Positions 17,586-24,600 of a stretch of 64,000 nt of DNA are shown one piece after another. Each line of letters begins with the position of its first letter. Position 1 is the stretch's first letter. The stretch is from the NCBI RefSeq assembly GCF_030816855.1, contig NZ_JAUSYK010000001.1:3286001-3350000 (forward strand). Direction: 5' to 3'. Position numbers and translations under genes: made by a program. The stretch comes from Arthrobacter sp. B3I4 (GTDB taxonomy: Bacteria; Actinomycetota; Actinomycetes; Actinomycetales; Micrococcaceae). Below the pieces are notes generated by a model. It was not told the DNA's origin, made no database searches, and was given only the letters and a program-made list of their open reading frames with translations.

Positions 17586-17912
17586 ATGGAAACCCTGACG
17601 CATGCCCCGGTGCTGGCCCGGTTCGGCTACGCGGTCTCCGACCCCACACGGGCGCGGATATTGCTGGCATTGGCGGATACGGCCGCGTACCCCTCGGAGC
17701 TCGCCGACTCCCTAGGGGTATCCCGGCAGAGCATGTCCAACCACCTGACCTGCCTTCGGGGCTGTGGCCTGGTGGTCGCCGCCGCCGACGGGCGGCGCGC
17801 ACGGTATGAGCTGGCCGACGCCAGGTTGGGCCACGCGATCAGGGACCTGCTCGGCGTGGTGCTGGCCGTTGACCCGGCCTGCTGCGCCCCCGACGGGACG
17901 TGCCTGGCATGA
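17586..17912 (+). CDS. cmtR: ArsR/SmtB family metal sensor, CmtR-like
   Basis: A 108-residue winged-helix repressor that would release DNA on binding Cd(II)/Pb(II) or a similar soft metal. It matches mycobacterial CmtR along its length, as recalled: SDPTRARILLALAD, then the HTH VSRQSMSNHLTCLRGCGLVV, then GRRARYELAD. The metal ligands of CmtR (Cys57, Cys61, Cys102) correspond to Cys56 and Cys60 in the recognition helix and to the Cys99-Cys100 pair in the tail; Cys106 is an extra one. It starts leaderless at 17586. Its stop overlaps the ATG of the efflux gene in ATGA, so sensor and pump are coupled. Confidence 0.85.
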   Translation: METLTHAPVLARFGYAVSDPTRARILLALADTAAYPSELADSLGVSRQSMSNHLTCLRGCGLVVAAADGRRARYELADARLGHAIRDLLGVVLAVDPACCAPDGTCLA

Positions 17913-18721
17913 CCACGACCGTTCGGTCCGCCCCAACCGCCGGCCGCAGAGCCCCGCTCAGCCGGCGCATTCGGCTGTTCGCGGCCGCGACCATCACGTA
18001 CAACATCATTGAGGCCGTCGTCGCGCTCTGGGCGGGAAACGCCGCGGACTCCTCCGCCCTCATCGGGTTTGGACTTGATTCGGTGATCGAGGTCGCCTCC
18101 GCGGTCGCCCTGTCCTGGCAGTTTTCCGCCAAAGACCCGGAACGTCGCGAGCACCTGACCCTGCGGATCATCGCAATTTCCTTCTTCGCCCTGGCAGCGT
18201 TCGTCTCCGCGGACTCCATCAGTTCGCTGGCCGGTGGCAGTGAGGCACAGCAGTCCACGCCGGGGATCGTCATCGCTGCCCTGAGCCTGGCCGTGATGCC
18301 CGTCCTGTCCTGGCTGCAGCGCCGGGCCGGCCGGGAACTCGGCTCCAAGACCGCGGTGGCAGATTCCAAGCAGACGCTGCTCTGCACGTACCTCTCCGCG
18401 GTCCTGCTGCTCGGCCTCGTCCTGAACAGCACGCTGGGATGGTGGTGGGCCGACGCCGGTGCGGCGCTGGTCATCGCCGCGATCGCCGTTCGCGAGGGCA
18501 TCAACGCATGGCAAGGAGACGCCTGCTGCGCCGTCCCCCACGCCGCCGACGCCGACGCATCAACCCGCGCCGACGCCGACGACGCCGGCGACGACGCACC
18601 TACCGACGCCGGCGCCAACGCACCTACCGACGTCGCCGCTACCGCTGCGTGCTGTCAGGGCTGCGGGTCCGGTCCCGAACTAAAAGTAGCCACCTTGTCC
18701 GTACCGCCACTGCACAGCTGA
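17909..18721 (+). CDS. Cation diffusion facilitator-like metal efflux protein with Cys-rich tail
   Basis: A 270-residue inner-membrane protein with about six helices. GFGLDSVIEVASAVALSW carries the CDF-type Asp of helix 2, and ADSKQTLLCTYLSAVLL with WWWADAGAALVIAA hold the second polar site of helix 5. The usual folded C-terminal domain is replaced by a low-complexity Asp/Ala/Thr segment (about 214-250) between two cysteine motifs, DACCAVPH and ACCQGCG. These look like a soft-metal-binding tail. The coding DNA of the tail is made of degenerate GACGCC repeats. It is coupled to the CmtR-like sensor, so Cd, Pb or Zn export is the likely role; the ion is inferred. Confidence 0.82.
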   Translation: MTTTVRSAPTAGRRAPLSRRIRLFAAATITYNIIEAVVALWAGNAADSSALIGFGLDSVIEVASAVALSWQFSAKDPERREHLTLRIIAISFFALAAFVSADSISSLAGGSEAQQSTPGIVIAALSLAVMPVLSWLQRRAGRELGSKTAVADSKQTLLCTYLSAVLLLGLVLNSTLGWWWADAGAALVIAAIAVREGINAWQGDACCAVPHAADADASTRADADDAGDDAPTDAGANAPTDVAATAACCQGCGSGPELKVATLSVPPLHS

Positions 18722-18764
18722 GCCCTAGACCCCGACCCCGACGAAGAGAACAGCGCCGCCACCG

Positions 18765-19463
18765 ATGACACAGACCCTGAATAAAACGCCGCCCAAGGAC
18801 CCGGAGGACCCGGCCAGGACTGCCCGTCTGCTGGTCTGGATCATGCTCGGAGTCATCGTGGCCGGCGGACTCGTCTGGTTTGCGGTCTTCACCGCCACCA
18901 AACCGACACCCGCGTCCCTACCTGCTGCCGCGGACGCACAGCTCGTCCGGGACGACAGCCACCGCGTTACGTTTCCCTCCACGGAGAAGGCGCAGTTGGT
19001 CGAATTCCTGGACTTCGAGTGCGAATCGTGCCGCGCCGCCGAGCCCCTCGTGCAGGAACTGAAGCAGGAGTACGGAGACCGGATCACGTTCATCCACCGT
19101 TACTTCCCGCTCCCCGGGCACCGGAACTCCGGAAACGCCGCTCTGGCCGTCGAGGCCGCAGCTGCACAGGGCAAGTACGAACAGATGACCGCCAAGCTGT
19201 TCGAAACCCAGCCTCAATGGGGCAACAAGCAGGATTCCCAAAGTGCCGCTTTCAGAACCTTCGCTCAGGAGCTCGGCCTGGACCTCAAGGCCTACGACGC
19301 CGCCGTGGCGGATGAGAAGACGAAGGCCCGCATCCGCCGGGACGTCACGGACGGCGCAGGCCTTGGCGTCACCGGGACGCCCACGTTTTTCCTCAATGGC
19401 AAGAAGCTAGTCCTCAACACCGAGGAAGAATTCCGCCAAGCACTCACCGACGCCGCCAAGTAG
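18765..19463 (+). CDS. Membrane-anchored DsbA/thioredoxin-fold oxidoreductase
   Basis: A 232-residue protein with one N-terminal membrane helix (about 22-43) and an outward-facing thioredoxin domain with a DsbA-type helical insert. The active site is DFECESCRA (Cys86 and Cys89), and the cis-Pro loop is GVTGTPTFF. It would oxidise or isomerise disulfides in exported proteins. It lies 43 bases after the efflux gene with no terminator, so it is probably the third gene of the metal operon; repair of metal-damaged thiols outside the membrane is an inference. It converges with the DUF488 gene. Confidence 0.88.
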   Translation: MTQTLNKTPPKDPEDPARTARLLVWIMLGVIVAGGLVWFAVFTATKPTPASLPAAADAQLVRDDSHRVTFPSTEKAQLVEFLDFECESCRAAEPLVQELKQEYGDRITFIHRYFPLPGHRNSGNAALAVEAAAAQGKYEQMTAKLFETQPQWGNKQDSQSAAFRTFAQELGLDLKAYDAAVADEKTKARIRRDVTDGAGLGVTGTPTFFLNGKKLVLNTEEEFRQALTDAAK

Positions 19464-19495
19464 GCCGGCGGCGGATAGGAAGAATAAGCGTGTCG

Positions 19496-19858
19496 CTACC
19501 GCCCGATCAGCTCGGCGAGGACCTGGGCCTCACTGATCTCGGCGGCTTTGGTTGCCGTCAGCAGTGTCACCCGTTGGCCCCTGGCGAGTTCGCGCAGATG
19601 GTCGAGCACCTGTGCCCTGGCCGGGTCCTTGAGTTCCGTCTTGTAGCGGGTGGCAAACTCGTCGAATTTGGCAGGATCATGGCCATACCATTTGCGCAGC
19701 TGCGTTGACGGGGCGACGTCCTTGCACCATTCGTCAAGCGCTGCCTTGGCCTTCGTCATCCCGCGGGGCCAAATGCGGTCTACCAGAACCCGTACGCCGT
19801 CGTCTTCCCTCGCGGCATCGTAGACCCGGCGCACCTGGGCGCCCGCTGCGGTGGCCAT
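19496..19858 (-). CDS. DUF488 family protein (YeaO-like)
   Basis: A 120-residue cytoplasmic protein of the DUF488/YeaO family. The family marks are RVLVDRIWPRGMTKAKAALDEW near the N-terminus and the middle segment LRKWYGHDPAKFDEFATRYKTEL. The biochemical function is unknown; some relatives are reported in haem or stress contexts, which I cannot confirm here. It follows the HTH regulator gene by three bases and so is the third gene of the haemoglobin operon. GAGGGTAGGGG before ATG 19858 is an adequate ribosome site. Confidence 0.85.
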   Translation of the reverse strand: MATAAGAQVRRVYDAAREDDGVRVLVDRIWPRGMTKAKAALDEWCKDVAPSTQLRKWYGHDPAKFDEFATRYKTELKDPARAQVLDHLRELARGQRVTLLTATKAAEISEAQVLAELIGR

Positions 19859-19861
19859 CCC

Positions 19862-20650
19862 CTACCCTCTTCGCTGATTTACGGCGTCGCGGGCAACCTC
19901 ATGCTCTTCCGGTCGCCAGGTGATGACGCAGAGATTGGGCTGGACGAAAGGGAGCAGCCGGACGTCCGGCGCCAGGTCCGGCGCCGCCTCCTGCGCCACG
20001 TCGCCCTCGTCCGGCGCCAGGTCGCCGTCGCCGTCGCCGTCGCCGTCGACTAACTGTTGGACGAGACCGAGGTGGACGGCGCAGACAACCTGAGGGTGCC
20101 GCCTTGCAGCCTCGCGAAACGGACACGCTCGCAGCTCGACGACGTCGCCGTCCCGGGACGGGTCGAAGCCCAGCCGATCAAGCACCTCCACGAGTCCGCT
20201 CCGTCGGTCAACGGAGCCGGGGCGTGGGGAAAGGAAGCCGCGCGCCCAGTTCCGGCCAGCGTTTACGGCGCTGCTCCGCCCGCGGTCCCCCTGGCTGTCT
20301 GCCAGGGCCCCGGCGAGCACCTCGATCAGCTGCTCCCTCGAACTTTCGTCGCGTTCGGCGTCGAGGACGGCCGTATACAGGACCCGCGGACGGCCGCGGC
20401 GCTTTTCCCCGCCGGATTCACGCTGGACCAGCCGCGCTTCCTCAAGCTGCTCCAAGTGGAAGCGGACCGTGGAAACGTGGAGCTCGAGCATGCCGGCAAC
20501 GGCCTGCGCACCCAGCGGAACGGACGAGCCGGCCAGGGCGTCGAGGACCCGCCGCCTCGTGCGCGAAGCCAACGCGGAATGATAGTTCTCGTTCCTCATG
20601 GCGCTTGCCGAACTGCCGCCGCGTTGCGCCGTTTCAGACCCTGCGGGCAT
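19862..20650 (-). CDS. HTH regulator with C-terminal cysteine cluster (SufR/ArsR-like)
   Basis: A 262-residue winged-helix regulator. The DNA-binding part (about 25-75) reads HSALASRTRRRVLDAL, then VPLGAQAVAGMLELHVSTVR, then a basic wing GGEKRRGRPRVLY. The C-terminal half holds LRACPFREAARRHPQVVCAV followed later by VQPNLCVITW. This spacing of cysteines resembles SufR-type regulators that bind an Fe-S cluster, so redox or NO sensing is plausible, given the haemoglobin gene next door. An acidic Gly-Asp repeat splits the domain. ATG 20650, overlapping the haemoglobin stop by 17 bases, has a GAGGGG site; ATG 20599 is the alternative start but has none. Confidence 0.82.
   Translation of the reverse strand: MPAGSETAQRGGSSASAMRNENYHSALASRTRRRVLDALAGSSVPLGAQAVAGMLELHVSTVRFHLEQLEEARLVQRESGGEKRRGRPRVLYTAVLDAERDESSREQLIEVLAGALADSQGDRGRSSAVNAGRNWARGFLSPRPGSVDRRSGLVEVLDRLGFDPSRDGDVVELRACPFREAARRHPQVVCAVHLGLVQQLVDGDGDGDGDLAPDEGDVAQEAAPDLAPDVRLLPFVQPNLCVITWRPEEHEVARDAVNQRRG
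20021..20048. repeat. GTCGCC microsatellite inside the HTH regulator gene
   Basis: Four and a half copies of GTCGCC encode the Gly-Asp run of the regulator. Unit changes of six bases would alter the linker length without breaking the frame. Confidence 0.75.
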
Positions 20651-21080
20651 CCGCCGGTTCCCCCTCGCGCTGCGACCGCGGCTTCAGGGTCTCAAAATCG
20701 CTGCCGGAGCGGCCTTCAAGCCGCCGGTGGATGGACCCGGCAATGCGGGCGGCCTGGATTTTTGCCAGTTCGGCCTTCTCACCGGCAAAGTGCTCGTCGA
20801 CGTTTTCGACCCATAAGGCCAGCCACCGCTCGAAGTGTTCCTGCCGCAACGGAAAGCGGGCGCTAAGGTCCAGGTGCGCCTGTAGAGCGTTTCGTCGGTA
20901 GAGACCTGCACGGAACAGGACGGTCTCCCAGAAGTCGCACATGATCGGCAAGTGACGGTCCAGATCCATCTTGGCGACGTCGGTGAAGATGGGGCCGATC
21001 AGCGGGTCGGCAAAGGCACGCCGGTAGAAGTCGTCGACCAGGCGGGCGACGTCGGAGCGGTCCTGCAGGTCTCCGTTCAT
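20634..21080 (-). CDS. Group III truncated haemoglobin
   Basis: A 148-residue 2-on-2 globin; group III proteins are tied to NO or redox chemistry rather than O2 storage. Family features are the B/C segment LVDDFYRRAFADPLIGPIF, IMCDFWETVLFR in helix E, and EHFERWLALW with the proximal His82. The C-terminal 20 residues are a charged extension. ATG at 21080 is six bases after a TACACT -10 box (21087-21092, minus strand), so it is probably leaderless. It heads a three-gene operon with a cysteine-bearing HTH regulator and a DUF488 protein. Confidence 0.88.
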   Translation of the reverse strand: MNGDLQDRSDVARLVDDFYRRAFADPLIGPIFTDVAKMDLDRHLPIMCDFWETVLFRAGLYRRNALQAHLDLSARFPLRQEHFERWLALWVENVDEHFAGEKAELAKIQAARIAGSIHRRLEGRSGSDFETLKPRSQREGEPADARRV

Positions 21081-21086
21081 GAAACT

Positions 21087-21117
21087 AGTGTAGACAATAA
21101 AAGGATGTTGTTAGTTT
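21087..21117. promoter_or_regulatory. Divergent leaderless promoters sharing a dyad
   Basis: Minus strand: TACACT (21087-21092), six bases, ATG 21080. Plus strand: TAGTTT (21112-21117), six bases, ATG 21124. Between them ACAATA and TGTTGT (21094-21099, 21106-21111) form a dyad with one mismatch and a 6-base spacer. A single bound regulator, perhaps the HTH protein of this operon, could control both directions. Confidence 0.5.
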
Positions 21118-21123
21118 TAAAGC

Positions 21124-21624
21124 ATGGTCGAGCTCGCGAAGGATGAATGTATGGCTCAGGGCCGCACAACCGGCACGGCGCGGGTTCCCGAACGGATCGC
21201 CTACGCGGCCGGTGTTGGATTTGTCGTGCTCGGTGGCCTTGTTGCCGCCGTCGCCGGTCCCTTACAGTTCGAGCGCGGCAGCTGGCTTGCGGCCTACCTG
21301 GTGCTGGTCTGCGGCGTGGCCCAGTGTGCCATCAGCAGCCAGCGCCGGGTCCTTCGGACGGCACCGCTCCGGCCGGCGACGCTGTGGATGCTGTTCGGCT
21401 GCTGGAATATTGGCAACGCCCTGGTCATTGCCGGCTCGCTCGCAACGATTCCGGTCATCACCGATGCCGGCGGCATCCTGCTGGTGGCCGGCCTGGTTCT
21501 CGCCGGCGCAGGGACACGGCAGGCCCAGCGGCCCGTCGCGGCCGTACTCCTTCGGATTTTCTACGTGGTGCTGGCCGTCAGCATCCCCGTTGGTCTGTAT
21601 CTGAGCTATCTGCGCGCCACGTAG
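21124..21624 (+). CDS. Hypothetical four-helix membrane protein
   Basis: A 166-residue integral membrane protein with four predicted helices (about 25-47, 52-70, 88-107, 112-130) and a last one near 139-160. I do not recognise the family. ATG 21124 fits a leaderless start after TAGTTT; ATG 21151 with a GAAGGA site is a fair alternative and would remove nine residues. It shares a control region with the divergent truncated haemoglobin operon, which suggests a linked stress or respiratory role. Confidence 0.7.
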   Translation: MVELAKDECMAQGRTTGTARVPERIAYAAGVGFVVLGGLVAAVAGPLQFERGSWLAAYLVLVCGVAQCAISSQRRVLRTAPLRPATLWMLFGCWNIGNALVIAGSLATIPVITDAGGILLVAGLVLAGAGTRQAQRPVAAVLLRIFYVVLAVSIPVGLYLSYLRAT

Positions 21625-21707
21625 ACCTGAAGGAACATCGACCGGGCCGGTGGCCCCCACGCCCAGGAACCCGTGACCTGGGACCGGACGGCTTTCCCGC
21701 ACGGCGA

Positions 21708-22247
21708 CTAGGCACGCGGGGCAGGCAGGCCCGCCAGGAAATCCTCAACAAAGCGCTTCACGCCGTCCCACTCCGTGTAGACGTAGTCGCGGGACGTATC
21801 CAGGTCACGGGACCCTTTGTCCTTGGCGATCTTCTTCATCATGTGCCGCTTGAGGAAGTTGTAGTGCGTGTATAGGAGCGCGCCCCCGAACATTCCGACC
21901 TGGGCAGGGCGCCAGCCGGTCTCCTCCTCGAACTTGGTGACATAGCTTTCCGCATTTTCCTCGTCCCCATGGGCGGCGAGGCTCACCGAGATCAGCGCGG
22001 ACGGCAGACGCTTCAGTTCACCGAGGTTCTTCCGGACAAAGTCGGCCACGTAGCCCTCGTGCTTGCCTACATGTACGGACGCCGCAACGATGACGCCGTC
22101 GTAGCCGCCCGCGAGGGTATCCCCTGAGTGCAACAGGTCCGCCGTTTCTGCCTGGTGCCCGCGCGCCCGAATGTGCTCTGCCATGTACTCCGCAATCTGG
22201 GCCGTCTGTCCTTCGACGCTCCCGTACGCGATGTAGATTTTCGCCAT
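21708..22247 (-). CDS. hemG: Flavodoxin-domain protein, HemG-like
   Basis: A 179-residue long-chain flavodoxin fold. The FMN phosphate loop is YGSVEGQTAQIAEYMAEHI at the N-terminus; DGVIVAASVHVGKHEGYVADF and LPSALISVSLAAHGDEENAE are the other flavin loops. The C-terminal part, GGALLYTHYNFLKRHMMKKI and DYVYTEWDGVKRF, aligns with E. coli HemG, menaquinone-dependent protoporphyrinogen oxidase. Actinobacteria usually make haem by another oxidase, so a general quinone-linked flavodoxin role is also possible. The start is ATG 22247; longer frames upstream are not supported by the family. No clear promoter is seen. Confidence 0.8.
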   Translation of the reverse strand: MAKIYIAYGSVEGQTAQIAEYMAEHIRARGHQAETADLLHSGDTLAGGYDGVIVAASVHVGKHEGYVADFVRKNLGELKRLPSALISVSLAAHGDEENAESYVTKFEEETGWRPAQVGMFGGALLYTHYNFLKRHMMKKIAKDKGSRDLDTSRDYVYTEWDGVKRFVEDFLAGLPAPRA

Positions 22248-22419
22248 GTTCCACTGTCCGGCCCGGATCAGCCAGGAGCTAGGGCCGAACGTCACCGGAG
22301 CAATCTCTCGCGGCCCGGGTCTTGACGGCGACGGCGGCACAGCATGTGATGGACGGAGCAGGCACCTTCGCCCGCATCGGCGAACGGACGGCCGCGTCCC
22401 CATCTAGAAAGGCCAGGAC

Positions 22420-23877
22420 ATGTCCTTGCTCGATTCCTCCCTCTGGGAAGGCAAGATTTTCCTCAATGGCTGGCGCGACGGCGGTGGCGGAAGCGCCCCG
22501 AGCGTCGAACCGGCCACCGGCGAGCAGCTGGGCAGCTACGGCGTCGCCTCCGTGGATGACGTCCGCGAAGCCGCGACGGCGGCCGCGAAAGCGCAGAAGG
22601 AATGGGCCACCCGCAACCCCGAGGACCGGGCAGCCGTGCTGCGCCGCGCGGGCCAGCTCTGGGAGGAACACGGGGCAGAAATTCAGGACTGGATCGTCCG
22701 TGAATCCGGCGGTATCCCGCCCAAGGCGGCCCTGGAGACCCACATCGCGGCCAACGAATGCTACGACGCATCGGCCCTGCCGTCGCTCCCGGCCGGGGAC
22801 GTGCTGACCTCAAACGAAAACCGCTGGTCCTTCGCCCGGCGTCGGCCCGTCGGCGTCGTCTCGGTCATCGCTCCGTTCAACTTTCCGCTGATTCTCTCGA
22901 TCCGCGCCGTCGCCCCCGCCCTGGCCCTTGGGAACGCCGTGCTGCTCAAGCCCGACCCCCGTACCGCGGTTTGCGGCGGCGTGACCCTCATGCGGATCTT
23001 CGAGGAAGCCGGACTCCCGCAGGGGCTGCTGTCACTGCTGCCCGGCGGCGCGGACATCGGTGCCGCCGTCGTCGAAGCCCCCGAGGTGCGGGTGATCGCC
23101 TTTACCGGCTCGACGGCGGCGGGCCGGAAGATCGGCGAAACAGCCGGCCGGCTGCTCAAGCGCGCGCACCTTGAGCTGGGCGGCAACAACGCGCTGATCG
23201 TGCTGCCGGGCGCGGATCTGGCCAAGGCGGCCTCCGCGGCCGCGTTCGGGTCCTTTATGCACCAGGGCCAGATCTGCATGGCAGCCGGCCGGCACATTGT
23301 GCACGAGGACATTCATGATGACTACGTGGCGGCGCTGGCCGAGAAGGCCGGGCACCTGCCGGTCGGAGACCCGAAGAGCGGCACCGTTGCACTGGGACCG
23401 GTGATTGACGAGCGGCAGCTGCTGCGGGTGGACGGGATCGTGCAGGAGGCTGTGCTCGCAGGCGCACGGCTGGCCGCCGGCGGCAGCCACGACGGCCGCT
23501 TCTACCAGCCCACTGTGCTGGTGGATCTGAATGAAGCCAGCCCGGCCTGGAAGGACGAAATTTTCGGCCCCGTGGCGCCGGTGATGAAGTTCTCCACCGT
23601 GGACGAGGCCGTGGCGCTGGCCAATGACAACGAATACGGCCTGTCCATCGGCATCCTGGGTGACGTCGGGATGGCTATGACAATCGCTGACCGGCTCGAC
23701 TCCGGCAAGGTGCACATCAACGAGCAAACGGTCTCCGACGAGGCGAACTCGCCGTTCGGCGGAATGAAGAACTCCGGCAACGGTTCACGCATCGGCGGCC
23801 ACCACGCCAACATGGAGTCCTTCACGGAGATCCAGTGGCTCACCGTGCGCCCGGACATCGCGCCGTACCCGTTCTAG
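22420..23877 (+). CDS. Aldehyde dehydrogenase, benzaldehyde dehydrogenase type
   Basis: A 485-residue NAD(P)+-dependent aldehyde dehydrogenase. Catalytic residues are Cys286 in HQGQICMAAGR, Glu252 in LELGGNNALIV, and Asn154 in APFNFPL; the cofactor motif is FTGSTAAGRKIGE. The sequence around GQICM and the final PFGGMKNSGNGSRIGG resemble XylC-like benzaldehyde dehydrogenases, so aromatic aldehyde oxidation to the acid is likely. ATG 22420 follows AAAGGCCAGGAC. Its TAG stop shares the palindrome CTAG with the stop of the convergent gene, a four-base overlap. No other aromatic pathway gene is adjacent. Confidence 0.9.
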   Translation: MSLLDSSLWEGKIFLNGWRDGGGGSAPSVEPATGEQLGSYGVASVDDVREAATAAAKAQKEWATRNPEDRAAVLRRAGQLWEEHGAEIQDWIVRESGGIPPKAALETHIAANECYDASALPSLPAGDVLTSNENRWSFARRRPVGVVSVIAPFNFPLILSIRAVAPALALGNAVLLKPDPRTAVCGGVTLMRIFEEAGLPQGLLSLLPGGADIGAAVVEAPEVRVIAFTGSTAAGRKIGETAGRLLKRAHLELGGNNALIVLPGADLAKAASAAAFGSFMHQGQICMAAGRHIVHEDIHDDYVAALAEKAGHLPVGDPKSGTVALGPVIDERQLLRVDGIVQEAVLAGARLAAGGSHDGRFYQPTVLVDLNEASPAWKDEIFGPVAPVMKFSTVDEAVALANDNEYGLSIGILGDVGMAMTIADRLDSGKVHINEQTVSDEANSPFGGMKNSGNGSRIGGHHANMESFTEIQWLTVRPDIAPYPF

Positions 23878-24581
23878 GCCGGGCGGGCGACTGGCTCGAA
23901 CACGGACGAGCCGATCATGAAGATGCCGCGCTGCGGGATCCAAAAGTCCCCCAGCCGGTCCTGGACCGGCAGCGAGGCAACCTGCCCGAGGTCCTTTCCC
24001 CGCAGGTGCGCCTTGCTCCCCTGCACAAACCACATCTGCCGGGGCCGGGCGCCGAAGGCCTGGCCGTTGGGCACCCTGCCGGTCAGTCCGATGTGTCCGG
24101 CGCCCAGCGCAGGGCCGGCGACGGCGCCCATCGCCCGCAGGAACGTCGGGCTGCGCCACAGCCCCTCCGGCACCGACCCGGCCACGGCCGACATGAGCCG
24201 GGTGACCGGCGTGGCATGCAGCGTCACGTCCCAGCTGAGGTCGAGCCCGTCTCCGCCCTCCACGGTGAAGGAATAGTCATTACGCCAGCGGACGGTGATC
24301 CCCGACGTCGACGCAGACGCGAGGACGCTGCCGAAGTAGCGCGGACAGGAGAACGCCGGGGCGGTCGTGCTGTGCATCGTCCAGGCGCCGGCCGGATCGC
24401 GGATCCACACAGAGGTGTAGCCCGGGCCCACCGAGGAGGCGGCAAAATGCCGCAAAGCCAGGACGTAACCGGAGCTAAACGGAACGCCCATCACGCCGTA
24501 GCCGGCGAACCGCTCATCCGGACCGGAAGGCAGCACCGGGTTGCGTTCCGCGGACTCGGCAAGGGTGCGAGGGCTCTGCAT
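23874..24581 (-). CDS. Hypothetical beta-rich protein downstream of lpdA
   Basis: A 235-residue protein that I cannot assign. It has no signal peptide or membrane helix. The pattern is mostly beta: GYGVMGVPFSSGYVLALRHF, YTSVWIRDPAGAWTMHSTT, DYSFTVEGGDGLDLSWDVTL and a conserved-looking end FWIPQRGIFMIGSSVFEPV. This could be a lipocalin- or beta-sandwich-like binding protein. It starts 20 bases after the lpdA stop with a strong GGAGG site, so the two form an operon and may act together on a quinone or lipid, an inference. Confidence 0.7.
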   Translation of the reverse strand: MQSPRTLAESAERNPVLPSGPDERFAGYGVMGVPFSSGYVLALRHFAASSVGPGYTSVWIRDPAGAWTMHSTTAPAFSCPRYFGSVLASASTSGITVRWRNDYSFTVEGGDGLDLSWDVTLHATPVTRLMSAVAGSVPEGLWRSPTFLRAMGAVAGPALGAGHIGLTGRVPNGQAFGARPRQMWFVQGSKAHLRGKDLGQVASLPVQDRLGDFWIPQRGIFMIGSSVFEPVARPA

Positions 24582-24600
24582 GGCTAGGCCTCCGTAAAGG

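Noticed and set aside
18540-18650. Repeated GACGCC/ACGCACCTACC units, considered as a CRISPR or tandem array
   Set aside because: Units are short, irregular and in frame inside the efflux gene, encoding its Asp/Ala tail; there are no spacers.
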